Shown: in pieces, positions 35,670-44,521 of the stretch
Layout: each line of letters opens with the position of its first letter
Position numbering within the stretch: position 1 is the stretch's first letter
Assembly: GCA_040400085.1 (NCBI GenBank)
Contig: JBBAQX010000023.1
Span: forward strand, 1-64,000
DNA length: 64,000 nucleotides
Reading direction: 5' to 3'
From: HNR sp040400085
Lineage (GTDB): Bacteria > Actinomycetota > Actinomycetes > Actinomycetales > Microbacteriaceae
Made by a program: the position numbers and the translations under genes
Notes under the pieces: model-generated
What the model was told of the DNA's origin: nothing
Databases searched by the model: none
Seen by the model: the letters and a program-made list of their open reading frames with translations, nothing else

Positions 35670-36857
35670 GTGCTTCAGTTTCCTCAGGGATTCATTTGGG
35701 GCGCTGCGACCGCAGCCCACCAGATCGAGGGTAACAACATCAACAACGATTGGTGGGTCAAGGAACATACGCCCGGCACCTCTATCGTCGAGCCGAGTGG
35801 TGATGCGATGGATAGCTACCATCGCTTCCGTGAGGACATGAAGCTGCTGGCAGATGCGGGGTTAGAGTCCTATCGCTTCAGCATCGAGTGGAGCCGGATC
35901 GAGCCCGAAGAGGGATACGTCTCGCGTGCCGAGATTGATCATTACCGTCGTATGGTCGATACCGCGCACGAGCTCGGGCTCAAACCGATCGTGACGCTCT
36001 TGCACTTTACGGTGCCCCGCTGGATGCACGACGACGGTTTTTGGCGCAGCCCCAAGGCGGCAGACAGGTTCGCCCGCTTCACCGAACACGCGTTACCGAT
36101 CGTGTCCGAGGGCGTCGATTATGTATGCACCATCAACGAGCCCAATATTGCCGCGATGCTCGCTGGCGGAGAGGATGCGGCGAACCTGGTCGCGTTCGGC
36201 CTCCCCAATCCTGACCTTCAGGTGGCGGATATGCTCCTCGAATCACATAAGCGGTCGCGGGAGGTCTTGTCTCAGCTGAGCGGGGTGCGTTCCGGTTGGA
36301 CGGTTGCGACCCAGGCTTTCCACTCGACGGGCGAGCCAGGAGCCGACGAGATGATGCGCGAGTACGGTTACTGCCGCGACGATTGGTACCTGGAGGCAGC
36401 AAAGGGCGACGATTTCCTCGGCGTTCAGGCCTACACCCGTACCTTCATCGGCCCCAACGGCCCGATCCCCGTCTCGGACGAGGTCGAGACCACTCTCACC
36501 GGATGGGAATTCTTCCCGCCCGCGACCGAGATGGGTCTCCGCAGCGCGTGGGAGCTGAGCGAACACGTTCCGCTAATGGTCACCGAGAACGGCATTGCCA
36601 CGGCCGACGATACCAGGCGCATCGCCTATACAGACGGGGCACTACGCGGCGTCCACTCGGCGATCGAAGATGGCATCACTGTTTTGGGTTACCAACATTG
36701 GAGCGCCCTCGATAACTACGAGTGGGCAAGCGGGTTCCGCCCCACCTTCGGCCTTATCGCGGTTGACCGAGAGACCTTCGTACGCACGCCGAAACCCAGC
36801 CTCGCCTGGCTGGGCAACGTCGCGCGCAACAACGGCCTACCCGCAGAATCCGTCTAA
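35670..36857 (+). CDS. GH1 beta-glucosidase
   Basis: 395 aa, somewhat shorter than most GH1 enzymes (about 440-480). FPQGFIWGAATAAHQIEG opens the barrel, Glu157 in TINEPN is the acid/base, and Glu306 in MVTENGIA is the nucleophile. GYQHWSALDNYEWASGF closes the active site. There is no signal peptide, so it hydrolyses imported beta-glucosides. It starts with GTG after AAGGAGAG. It is the intracellular partner of the transporter upstream. Confidence 0.94.
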   Translation: MLQFPQGFIWGAATAAHQIEGNNINNDWWVKEHTPGTSIVEPSGDAMDSYHRFREDMKLLADAGLESYRFSIEWSRIEPEEGYVSRAEIDHYRRMVDTAHELGLKPIVTLLHFTVPRWMHDDGFWRSPKAADRFARFTEHALPIVSEGVDYVCTINEPNIAAMLAGGEDAANLVAFGLPNPDLQVADMLLESHKRSREVLSQLSGVRSGWTVATQAFHSTGEPGADEMMREYGYCRDDWYLEAAKGDDFLGVQAYTRTFIGPNGPIPVSDEVETTLTGWEFFPPATEMGLRSAWELSEHVPLMVTENGIATADDTRRIAYTDGALRGVHSAIEDGITVLGYQHWSALDNYEWASGFRPTFGLIAVDRETFVRTPKPSLAWLGNVARNNGLPAESV

Positions 36858-36892
36858 CACCTCATCGCTAACACCACCTCACTAACACCTCA
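36854..36892. repeat. three CTAACACC-type imperfect repeats at the GH1 stop
   Basis: CTAACACCTCAT, CGCTAACACCACCT and CACTAACACCTCA follow each other, beginning with the GH1 stop codon and ending just before the next gene's ribosome-binding site. Confidence 0.7.
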
Positions 36893-36908
36893 GAGAAAGA
36901 CATTGCCA

Positions 36909-38717
36909 ATGAAGTCATCCTCCCTCTCCGCGGGGGTGGCGGTCACCCTTGCCGCCGCCCTCGTCTGTGGCCCACTCGCGACAACAACGGCGGCTCAGGC
37001 CATGCCCGTTGTCACGCCTACCACCACGCCCGCACTATCGCCGGAAGCTTGGTCAGAGCTCAGGCAATATGCGGTCGACACCTGGCGTTCGATGGACGCC
37101 ATGACTACCCCGGCAACCGGCCTCCCCGCCGACAATATTCCCGGAAACCTGGCGGCGGGCACAGCGAGCGGATACACCTCCCCCACCAACATCGGCGGGT
37201 ACCTGTGGTCTGCCGTAGTTGCCCGAGATCTCGGCATTATCTCGCCCAATGACGCCCGCGACCGGATGCGTGTCACGCTCGATACGCTGAGCACCATGGA
37301 ACGCAACCAGGCAAGCGGGATGTACTACAACTGGTATGACCCTCGCGACGGTTCCCTGCTCCACACCTGGCCAGAGAACGGCGACCCGATCAACCAGTTC
37401 CTCAGTTCGGTCGATAACGGATGGCTGGCCGCCTCGCTCCGTATCGTCGCCTCCGCGGAACCCCAGCTCGCCACCGAGGCGACTGCACTCTATACGTCGA
37501 TGAACTTCGGTTCTTTCTTCGATCCTGAACCGTCGGCGAACCTTCCTGCGGGAACGAATCGCGGCGGCTTCTGGGAGGTGGCCCCTCCCGGCTGCAGCAC
37601 CCAGCACGCGAACTACGCGGGTGTCGGCCCGGACGTTTTCTACACCTGTCACCACTACGACACCACGGTGAGCGAGTCGCGCATTGCCACGTACCTTGGC
37701 ATCGCCAACGGACAAATCCCCGCATCGGGACTCTACGGCACCTACCGCACGCTTCCGGCGGGATGCGACTGGGGCTGGCAGGAACAATTGCCAACGGGCA
37801 CGACCCGGACCTATAACGGCATCCCCGTCTACGAGGGCGTCTACGCCTACGACGAGATGGCCTTCGTGCCCAGCTGGGGCGGAAGCATATTCGAGGAATT
37901 GATGCCCGACCTTCTCGTTCCCGAAAGCGAGTGGGGCGCTACCTCCTGGGCCGTCAACCACCCCGTAGCTGTCGAGGTTCAGAAGCGGCACGGACTCACC
38001 GAGGCTGGCTATGGCTACTGGGGATTCTCGCCTGCTAGCGACCCATTCGGCGGCTACCGCGAATACGGAGTCGACGTCGCGGGCATGCGTTCCGACGGCT
38101 ACACCTCCGACAAAGAAGAGACCAACGTTGACATCGAGAAGCCGGGATGCCCGGGAATAGGCGGAACCAACCCGGAGCCGACGTTTGGTGACGGCGTTGT
38201 GACGCCCCACGCATCCTTTCTCGCGCTCCCCTACGACCTTGAGGGCGCACGCGATAACCTGCGTAAGATCAAAACGGATCTGAACGCATATGGCCCCGGC
38301 GGCTTCTACGATGCGGTTGCGGTGAAGAGCGGCACGATCGCCGAGCGGTACCTCTCGCTGGACCAGGCCATCAGCATGGCGGCGCTCGGGAACGTGCTCG
38401 ATAACAACGCGCTCAAGGGATACTTCGTGGATGATACGCTCGAGCAGCGGTTGAAGCCACTCATCCAGGCTCAGACCTTCTCGTCGAGCTTTGACACGGC
38501 CGTGGTTGATCCTGTCGATCCGGTCGATCCGGTAACACCGGTCGTTCCCGATCCGACGTCGCCCGAGGGTGGCGCCACGGTAATCGCTGCTACTCCCTCA
38601 GGTACACTTGCCGCGACGGGGGCGCGGGGAGAGTCCTTCGCCGCGTTCCTCGCGGCAGCCGCGGTCCTCGCAGGGCTAGCCGTGTACCGCGTCAGAAGGA
38701 TCCGATGCTCCCACTAG
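36909..38717 (+). CDS. secreted, cell-wall-anchored glucoamylase-family (GH144/GH189-like) glycosidase
   Basis: 602 aa. A Sec signal peptide (to about residue 32, AQA) precedes a helical catalytic domain. PTNIGGYLWSAVVARDLGII, MYYNWYDPRDGSLLHTWP, GYWGFSPASDPFGGYREYG and VVTPHASFLALPYD follow the pattern of Pfam Glycoamylase (PF10091), which includes GH144 and GH189 enzymes acting on beta-1,2-glucans; exact activity is not established by sequence. A PVDP repeat linker leads to a C-terminal LAATG motif 36 residues from the end, a hydrophobic helix and RVRRIR, a class-E sortase signal. ATG 36909 fits the AGAGAAAG box better than TTG 36903. Confidence 0.78.
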   Translation: MKSSSLSAGVAVTLAAALVCGPLATTTAAQAMPVVTPTTTPALSPEAWSELRQYAVDTWRSMDAMTTPATGLPADNIPGNLAAGTASGYTSPTNIGGYLWSAVVARDLGIISPNDARDRMRVTLDTLSTMERNQASGMYYNWYDPRDGSLLHTWPENGDPINQFLSSVDNGWLAASLRIVASAEPQLATEATALYTSMNFGSFFDPEPSANLPAGTNRGGFWEVAPPGCSTQHANYAGVGPDVFYTCHHYDTTVSESRIATYLGIANGQIPASGLYGTYRTLPAGCDWGWQEQLPTGTTRTYNGIPVYEGVYAYDEMAFVPSWGGSIFEELMPDLLVPESEWGATSWAVNHPVAVEVQKRHGLTEAGYGYWGFSPASDPFGGYREYGVDVAGMRSDGYTSDKEETNVDIEKPGCPGIGGTNPEPTFGDGVVTPHASFLALPYDLEGARDNLRKIKTDLNAYGPGGFYDAVAVKSGTIAERYLSLDQAISMAALGNVLDNNALKGYFVDDTLEQRLKPLIQAQTFSSSFDTAVVDPVDPVDPVTPVVPDPTSPEGGATVIAATPSGTLAATGARGESFAAFLAAAAVLAGLAVYRVRRIRCSH

Positions 38718-38727
38718 TTTAGATACC

Positions 38728-38766
38728 AAAAACGCCCGTGCAGCCTGGGACTGTGCGGGCGTTTTT
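38728..38766. terminator. bidirectional rho-independent terminator
   Basis: AAAAACGCCCG and CGGGCGTTTTT form a stem with flanking A- and T-runs, 11 bp after the surface-protein stop and 40 bp from the convergent DUF4260 stop. It can serve both strands. Confidence 0.85.
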
Positions 38767-38805
38767 GTATTGGAATTTTCGGCCCGGCGCTGTTTCGTGC
38801 TGTAG

Positions 38806-39192
38806 CTATGCAGTGCGGGGGCCTGCAGAGACGGGGCTGAGATGAGTATGACTCGGTTCGTCGTCATCTTTGAGCCCGTATGCGAGCACCCTGTCAACCG
38901 CAACGTGGAATGCCCAACTCGCAGCGACGACAGCTAATGCGTCGACACGTGCCGAGAAGCTCGCCGCGATCAGATAGACACCAGCGAGTAATGCCGGGCC
39001 AGTGTAATTATGGACGACGTTATACAGTCGTGCGCCGACCCGATTATTCGCTAGATAACCGACCCCCGATAGGTCGAACACCAGGAACAGGGCTAGCGGC
39101 CACCACCAGAGGATCCCGGCCGAGGTAAGGGCGATCATTACGAACAGAGCTATGGCAGCGTTTTCTATGCGCTGAATCGTTATCGGGCCCAT
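38806..39192 (-). CDS. DUF4260 family membrane protein
   Basis: 128 aa with about four hydrophobic segments. IQRIENAAIALFVMIAL, DLSGVGYLANNRVGARLYN and VHNYTGPALL match the DUF4260 pattern; function unknown. Its ATG shares one base with the TetR stop (TGATG), so it is co-translated with the regulator. Confidence 0.82.
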   Translation of the reverse strand: MGPITIQRIENAAIALFVMIALTSAGILWWWPLALFLVFDLSGVGYLANNRVGARLYNVVHNYTGPALLAGVYLIAASFSARVDALAVVAASWAFHVAVDRVLAYGLKDDDEPSHTHLSPVSAGPRTA

Positions 39193-39815
39193 CAGACGCT
39201 GTGACCTTTCTGATGCGATGGGTTCCGCGCGCCCTCGAAGAGCTCCGGAGCCTGCGTAATCGCGGAGCCCAGCCAGAAGATCACCCGGTCGAAGCTCGTG
39301 TCGACCTCGTTGGCCAGGCTAAAACCCCCGCTATTCTCCAGCTGCGAGAACCCGTGTAGGGTAGCCCGGATCGCGCGCATGGCGTCGACTCGATACTCCT
39401 CGGCGATCCCCATCCCCGCGACAATGGCGGTCACGGTGCGCATAAATTCGTCCCTCGATTCCCGCGCCGTCGGCGTACTGTCAAGCACCGGTCCCTGCGC
39501 CGCGCCATACATCGCGGGGTGCGCCCTCGCATAGTCCCGATAGGCGTGGGCGAGAGCGCCGAGCGCGTCCAGACCGGAGCGTCCGACGGTCGCCCGGACC
39601 ACAGCATCATTCAATTGAGCGAACGCCCGGGCCGCGAGACGCTCTCGCAGGTCGGCGAGGTTGGTAACGTGCTTGTAGATGCTGGGAACGGTCACGTGTG
39701 CCTTCGCCGCGATGGGCGCGAGGGTGAGTTCCGCCACCCCGTTGCTCCCGAGGGCCTCGGCGCATTCCTCGGCCAGGTCGAGGACGACTTCGGTGCTGAG
39801 TTTGATCTTTGTCAT
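39192..39815 (-). CDS. TetR family transcriptional regulator
   Basis: 207 aa. The N-terminal HTH is ELTLAPIAAKAHVTVPSIYKHV; the remainder is a helical ligand/dimer domain of the WHG type. ATG 39815 (MTKIKLSTE) is chosen because upstream in-frame sequence overlaps the hydrolase gene in an unlikely composition. It is second in a three-gene operon (hydrolase, TetR, DUF4260), which it probably autoregulates. Confidence 0.88.
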   Translation of the reverse strand: MTKIKLSTEVVLDLAEECAEALGSNGVAELTLAPIAAKAHVTVPSIYKHVTNLADLRERLAARAFAQLNDAVVRATVGRSGLDALGALAHAYRDYARAHPAMYGAAQGPVLDSTPTARESRDEFMRTVTAIVAGMGIAEEYRVDAMRAIRATLHGFSQLENSGGFSLANEVDTSFDRVIFWLGSAITQAPELFEGARNPSHQKGHSV

Positions 39816-39819
39816 GTTG

Positions 39820-40707
39820 CTAGTGTCCGTTCGTGTCGGTCGTGCTGCCCATATCAGTCTCGTCAAGAAATTGGATGATGGCGTCGGCGGTCTCCCGCGG
39901 TGCCTGCGCTTGTGGGTAATGCCCAACACCCGAAAGCAACAGCTTTTTCGCGTGAAGGATGCCCGCAATCGCGTCGAGCTCCGCCTCCGGATCCGGGAAG
40001 TCCGGGTCGAGCTCGCCCATGATGGCCAGCTGCGGCACGCGCGCGGCCGCCTCGTGGAACGGCACCACCGTGCTGTGGTCGGCTCCCTTGATGGTCGCGA
40101 GCAAAGCTCTCCAGGCGCCGGGCTTCTTCAGCCAGTCCCGGATATCGTTTGCCTGGCTGGCGAACCACTCCGGCTTCGCTCCCCCCTTGCCAAAAAACGA
40201 GCCGTATGCGCCCTTCCACGCGGCGGGACCCCACGGCTTGCGCATGGCTAAGGACATCGCGATGGCGGATGCTCGTGACATAGGCACCGGCCTCACGAAC
40301 GGCCCGAGCAACACAGCGCTGCTAATCGTCTCGGGGGCCTGTGCCGCAGCAATAACCGAAGCTCCGGCAGCGATGGAATTGCCGATGAGAGTAATTTTTG
40401 AATATGGAGCCCCGGCCGCAGCGGCTTGCTCTCCGAGATGCACGGCAAGAGAGAGGAGGTCGCCTGCGGTTGCGAGGTCACCGTAGTCAGCGAAGGACGC
40501 GTCGGATTCGCCGTGTCCCCTGAGGTCAGCCGTGGCGACGGTGAAGCCCGCCTGAGTGAGGATGGGCGTGAGGTCACGGTAGGTGGAGCGCAGGTCACCA
40601 AGACCGGGGCTGGCAACAAGGAGATGGGACCGGGTTGAATCCGTGGGAAGGTCGAGGCTATAAGCGATTCGACCCTGGGGCCGGGTGAAGAAGTATGTCT
40701 GTTGCAT
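39820..40707 (-). CDS. alpha/beta hydrolase
   Basis: 295 aa. The nucleophile elbow is GNSIAAG, oxyanion region ASPGLGDLRS, ATADLRGHGESD, acid region MGELDPDFPDPEAE and catalytic His in GVGHYPQAQAP. This is an esterase/lysophospholipase-like hydrolase without signal peptide; substrate unknown. It is the first gene of the TetR operon. Confidence 0.88.
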   Translation of the reverse strand: MQQTYFFTRPQGRIAYSLDLPTDSTRSHLLVASPGLGDLRSTYRDLTPILTQAGFTVATADLRGHGESDASFADYGDLATAGDLLSLAVHLGEQAAAAGAPYSKITLIGNSIAAGASVIAAAQAPETISSAVLLGPFVRPVPMSRASAIAMSLAMRKPWGPAAWKGAYGSFFGKGGAKPEWFASQANDIRDWLKKPGAWRALLATIKGADHSTVVPFHEAAARVPQLAIMGELDPDFPDPEAELDAIAGILHAKKLLLSGVGHYPQAQAPRETADAIIQFLDETDMGSTTDTNGH

Positions 40708-40724
40708 AACCCAATAGTAAATCA

Positions 40725-40753
40725 GGTTAACTAAAAAGTAAACTCAATTAACC
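40725..40753. promoter_or_regulatory. putative TetR operator
   Basis: GGTTAA (40725-40730) and TTAACC (40748-40753) form an inverted repeat in an AT-rich stretch just before the hydrolase start; AGTAAA appears twice in the same stretch. Assignment to the TetR regulator is inferred. Confidence 0.45.
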
Positions 40754-40814
40754 AAATTGATTCACGGCATCCATTCTTGATCCCGTAAGCCCAGCGCTCA
40801 CCCCGCCACAAACG

Positions 40815-40853
40815 GATGCCCGTCACCTTACGCTTCGTAAGGTAACGGGCATC
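40815..40853 (-). terminator. terminator hairpin downstream of sucD
   Basis: GATGCCCGTCACCTTACG (40815-40832) pairs with 40836-40853 with one G-U wobble around a CTT loop. It lies 46 bp after the sucD stop. Confidence 0.8.
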
Positions 40854-40898
40854 TGTCCTCAGCCAGCACGGCCGAAACTGGGCGGGCTACAGCGCAAC

Positions 40899-41789
40899 TT
40901 ACAGCGCGGCGTAAACCTCGCGCAGCAGGCGCGCAGCCTCGCTCGGGGTCTTGCCGACCTTCACACCTGCGGCCTCGAGGGCCTCCTTCTTGGCCTGAGC
41001 AGTTCCGGCAGAGCCGGACACGATAGCACCCGCGTGTCCCATAGTCTTGCCTTCGGGAGCGGTAAACCCGGCGACATAACCGACGACGGGCTTGGTCACG
41101 TTTGCCTTGATGAACTCGGCCGCACGCTCCTCGGCGTCTCCACCGATCTCGCCGATCATCACGATCGCCTTGGTCTCGGGGTCAGCCTCGAACGCCGCAA
41201 GAGCGTCGATGTGCGTGGTGCCGATGATGGGGTCGCCACCGATTCCGATCGCGGTCGAGAAGCCCAGGTCGCGCAGCTCGAACATCATCTGATAGGTCAG
41301 GGTTCCCGACTTCGACACGAGGCCGATCGGGCCCTTGCTCGTGATATTGTTGGGCGTGATGCCAACCAGCGATTCGCCCGGCGTGATGATCCCGGGGCAG
41401 TTGGGCCCAATGATCCGGGTCTTGTTGCCCTTCTCCTGGGCGTAGGCCCAGAACTCGGCCGAATCCTGCACGGGAACACCCTCGGTGATGATAACCAACA
41501 GGGGAATCCCGGCGTCGATGGCCTCGACCACGGCATCCTTCGTGAAAGCGGGAGGAACAAACGCGATTGAAACGTCCGCGCCCGTCTTCTCCATCGCCTC
41601 GGCCACCGTGCCGAACACGGGCAGCTCCACGCCGCCCTCGTGCGTTACCGTGGTTCCAGCCTTACGGGCATTCACTCCACCCACAATTTGGGTTCCGGCC
41701 TTGAGCATCAGCGCGGTGTGCTTTGTGCCTTCGCCACCGGTGATGCCCTGAACGATGACCTTAGAGTCTTTGTTGAGAAAAATAGACAT
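40899..41789 (-). CDS. sucD: succinyl-CoA ligase, alpha subunit
   Basis: 296 aa. CoA-binding GITGGEGTKHT near the start, GIITPGESLVGITP and GGDPIIGTTHIDAL, and the phosphohistidine in GKTMGHAGAIVSG. With SucC it interconverts succinyl-CoA and succinate with ADP or GDP phosphorylation. It follows sucC by 46 bp. Confidence 0.97.
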   Translation of the reverse strand: MSIFLNKDSKVIVQGITGGEGTKHTALMLKAGTQIVGGVNARKAGTTVTHEGGVELPVFGTVAEAMEKTGADVSIAFVPPAFTKDAVVEAIDAGIPLLVIITEGVPVQDSAEFWAYAQEKGNKTRIIGPNCPGIITPGESLVGITPNNITSKGPIGLVSKSGTLTYQMMFELRDLGFSTAIGIGGDPIIGTTHIDALAAFEADPETKAIVMIGEIGGDAEERAAEFIKANVTKPVVGYVAGFTAPEGKTMGHAGAIVSGSAGTAQAKKEALEAAGVKVGKTPSEAARLLREVYAAL

Positions 41790-41835
41790 TTTTCGAAAAA
41801 TCCTTTACTTGCCTGAGAATTACGAGGCGTTGAAA

Positions 41836-43047
41836 CTAGGCTACGTTGACGGACGCGACGTTGACGGAAGCGACATTAACGGCAGCGGCGAGGGCGGCAG
41901 CCTTGTCGGCACCGTCGTCCATCGAGGTGGCCAATGTAATGAGCGGATGGTTGGCCGCCGCGAGAATCGCGCGTCCCTCATCCACCTTGTTGCCATCAAG
42001 GCGCACAACGAGAGGCTTTGTCGCCGACGAGCCCAGGATTTCCAGGGCCTGAACGATTCCGTTCGCCACGGCATCACACGCAGTGATCCCACCGAACACG
42101 TTCACGAAGACGCTCTGGACCTGCGAATCGCCCAGAATCACGTCGAGCCCGTTTGCCATAACCTCGGCAGAGGCTCCGCCCCCGATGTCGAGGAAGTTAG
42201 CAGGCTTCACGCCGCCGTGGTTCTCGCCGGCGTAGGCGACAACGTCGAGCGTCGACATAACCAGGCCAGCACCGTTCCCAATGATTCCCACCTGTCCGTC
42301 GAGCTTGACGTAGTTCAGGTCGAGCGCCTTGGCCTTGGCCTCGAGCGGGTCAGCAGCAGTCTTGTCCTCAAGAGCTGCGTGGTTGGGGTGACGGAAGTCC
42401 GCGTTCTCGTCGAGCGACACCTTTCCATCGAGGGCGATAACATCTCCCTCCTCGGTCAGCACGAGGGGATTCACCTCAACCAGCGTTGCGTCCTCACCGG
42501 TGTACACCTCGTAGAGTTTCGCAATAACCGGGGCTACCTTATCGATAAGGTCAGCGGGAAACTTAGCCGCCACGGCGATCTCGCGGGCTTTAGCCTCATC
42601 GATTCCGCTATTTGCATTGATCTCGATGCGGGCGAGGGCCTCGGGGCGTTCTACCGCGAGCTGCTCAATCTCCATACCACCTTCATAGCTGGTCAGCGAC
42701 AGGTAGGAGCGGTTTGCACGGTCGAGCAATACCGAAAAGTAAAACTCCTGAGCGATACGCGCCCCCGCGGCGACCATCACGCGCTTCACGATGTGGCCCT
42801 TGATATCGAGCCCAAGGATGCTCTGCGCGGCCTCGTATGCTTCGTCTGCGTTTTTCGCTACCTTGACGCCGCCGGCCTTGCCTCGGCCGCCAACTTTTAC
42901 CTGCGCCTTAACAACGACAACGCCGCCAAGCTTTTCAGCGGCGGCGCGTACCTCTTCAGGCGTATCAGCGATGATGCCAGCAAGAACAGGCACCCCATAA
43001 CTTTCAAATAGGTCTCGTGCCTGGTACTCGTAAAGATCCACGCTCAT
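41836..43047 (-). CDS. sucC: succinyl-CoA ligase, beta subunit
   Basis: 403 aa. ATG 43047 gives the standard opening MSVDLYEYQARDLFESYGVPV; an 8-codon upstream extension is unlikely. VVVKAQVKVGGRGKAGGVK is the ATP-grasp region, and FLDIGGGASAEVMANGLD and NVFGGITACDAVANGI are conserved. The last 15 residues are three copies of an ASVNV-type pentapeptide, a lineage-specific tail. Confidence 0.96.
   Translation of the reverse strand: MSVDLYEYQARDLFESYGVPVLAGIIADTPEEVRAAAEKLGGVVVVKAQVKVGGRGKAGGVKVAKNADEAYEAAQSILGLDIKGHIVKRVMVAAGARIAQEFYFSVLLDRANRSYLSLTSYEGGMEIEQLAVERPEALARIEINANSGIDEAKAREIAVAAKFPADLIDKVAPVIAKLYEVYTGEDATLVEVNPLVLTEEGDVIALDGKVSLDENADFRHPNHAALEDKTAADPLEAKAKALDLNYVKLDGQVGIIGNGAGLVMSTLDVVAYAGENHGGVKPANFLDIGGGASAEVMANGLDVILGDSQVQSVFVNVFGGITACDAVANGIVQALEILGSSATKPLVVRLDGNKVDEGRAILAAANHPLITLATSMDDGADKAAALAAAVNVASVNVASVNVA
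41840..41884. repeat. 3 x 15-bp tandem repeat at the sucC 3' end
   Basis: GCTACGTTGACGGAC, GCGACGTTGACGGAA and GCGACATTAACGGCA are adjacent and encode the repeated C-terminal pentapeptides of SucC, ending at its stop codon. Confidence 0.9.
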
Positions 43048-43234
43048 CCAATCCGTGATCTCGCGCTGCAAACACTGCGTTGTGTGCCTGCAAACGCACT
43101 AATAGTTGGGAATGACCACACGTCGACGTAGAGCCGCAACCGCGCGCCATAGGCTTAACACTACCGCCTTGTCCCGCATAGGTTTTCCCCATCTCACAAC
43201 CTTCGGGAAGGTTCGGGTGTTAAACTCTGTGACT

Positions 43235-44479
43235 ATGGCATCGTCTGAAAGCTCGCTACGCACTGGCATCTCGATGAGAGTGCTGGCGATAGTGGCCGCC
43301 GTTCCGCTCTTTTTCGCTTCGGGGATGCTCACCCCCGCGTTTGCCGACACCACCCCCACCTGGGACGATGTGCTCGCGGCGCGCGGAAACGTCGCGGCCA
43401 CGGAAAAACTCGTAGCATCCCTCCAAAGCGAGCTGGCATCCCTCCAAACGACCGCGGCAACTCGCGGAAACGAGGCGGTGAATGCATCGCTAGCGGATCA
43501 GCAGGCCAAGTCTGCCCTGTCAGACATCACTTCACGGGTGGACACCTTGGCGACCGAGCTCCAATCGGCGAAGGAGAAGACGAACGCAACCGCGCACGAC
43601 ACCAGCGTGGTAGCGTCAGGCCTCTACATGAGTAGCAGCAGCGTCTCGGGCACCGCAGAGCTTTTCGCCCAGACCGATCCCGACAGCTTCTTGAGCAAGC
43701 TCGCAAGCCTCGACCGGGTGTCTTCCCGAAATTCTCAGATTGCCGAACGAGTTGTGCAGACATCCAACTCCATTGCTTCGCTCACCGAACAGGCAACTGC
43801 GGCTCAGCAGCAGCAGCAAGACCTCACGCAGAAGGCTGAGGCTGCGTCTACGGCCGCGGCCCAGACACTTGCCTCCGCAACGAGCGCCGTCGCGGCCGTC
43901 CAGCAGCAGCAGGCGGATCTCGTGAATAAGCTGGCAACCCTCAAGGGAACCTCTGCCGCGATTGAACAGAGCTATATGACAGCCGCCGCAGAGAAAGCGG
44001 CCTACGAGGAACAGCAGAGGCAGGCGGCTGCGGCAGCAGCCGCCGCTAACAACTCGTCTGGCGGGGGCTCGACAGGAGGCTCCTCAGGCGAATCCGGCGG
44101 TTCCACGAGCGGAGGGGGCGGGGGAACTGTCGTCCCTCCGGTCAACCCCACCCCACCGCCGGGAATAGACAACTCTCCAAGCGGGGCCAGAGCCTACGCT
44201 GCCGGCCAGGTAGCAGCCCGCGGCTGGGGTGCCGACCAAAATAGCTGCCTCGTGAACCTGTGGAACAGAGAATCGGGATGGCGGTACAACGCGATGAACA
44301 GCTCGAGTGGGGCATACGGCATCCCCCAATCGCTTCCTGGCGGCAAAATGGCCTCAGCCGGCGCAGATTGGCTCAGCAACTCGCAGACCCAGATCAACTG
44401 GGGGTTGGGTTACATCACCAGCCGCTACTCCACCCCCTGCGGCGCGTGGGCGCACTCAGAGGCAACGGGTTGGTACTAG
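43235..44479 (+). CDS. secreted coiled-coil protein with lytic-transglycosylase-like C-terminal domain
   Basis: 414 aa. A signal peptide ends near AFA-DT; residues about 45-260 are Ala/Gln/Ser-rich coiled coil, followed by a Gly/Ser linker and a C-terminal SLT-like domain with catalytic Glu in LWNRESGWRYNAMN and GAYGIPQSLPG. This is the layout of actinobacterial resuscitation or cell-wall remodelling proteins. ATG 43235 lies 8 nt after TAAACT without a ribosome-binding site, so it could be leaderless. Divergent from sucC. Confidence 0.85.
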   Translation: MASSESSLRTGISMRVLAIVAAVPLFFASGMLTPAFADTTPTWDDVLAARGNVAATEKLVASLQSELASLQTTAATRGNEAVNASLADQQAKSALSDITSRVDTLATELQSAKEKTNATAHDTSVVASGLYMSSSSVSGTAELFAQTDPDSFLSKLASLDRVSSRNSQIAERVVQTSNSIASLTEQATAAQQQQQDLTQKAEAASTAAAQTLASATSAVAAVQQQQADLVNKLATLKGTSAAIEQSYMTAAAEKAAYEEQQRQAAAAAAAANNSSGGGSTGGSSGESGGSTSGGGGGTVVPPVNPTPPPGIDNSPSGARAYAAGQVAARGWGADQNSCLVNLWNRESGWRYNAMNSSSGAYGIPQSLPGGKMASAGADWLSNSQTQINWGLGYITSRYSTPCGAWAHSEATGWY

Positions 44480-44521
44480 CGGCTAGCCCTCTAGCCCGCT
44501 AGCCCTCTAACCCTCTAACCT
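44476..44521. repeat. CTAGCCCT/CTAACCCT tandem repeat between converging stops
   Basis: About five degenerate 8-9-bp units (CTAGCGG, CTAGCCCT, CTAGCCCG, CTAGCCCT, CTAACCCT, CTAACCT) span the stop codon of the transglycosylase gene and the last codons and stop of pcrA. Confidence 0.85.

Noticed and set aside
41755..43011. Long plus-strand ORF (418 codons) opposite sucC
   Set aside because: It is antisense to an unmistakable sucC, has no family resemblance and reflects codon bias on the other strand.
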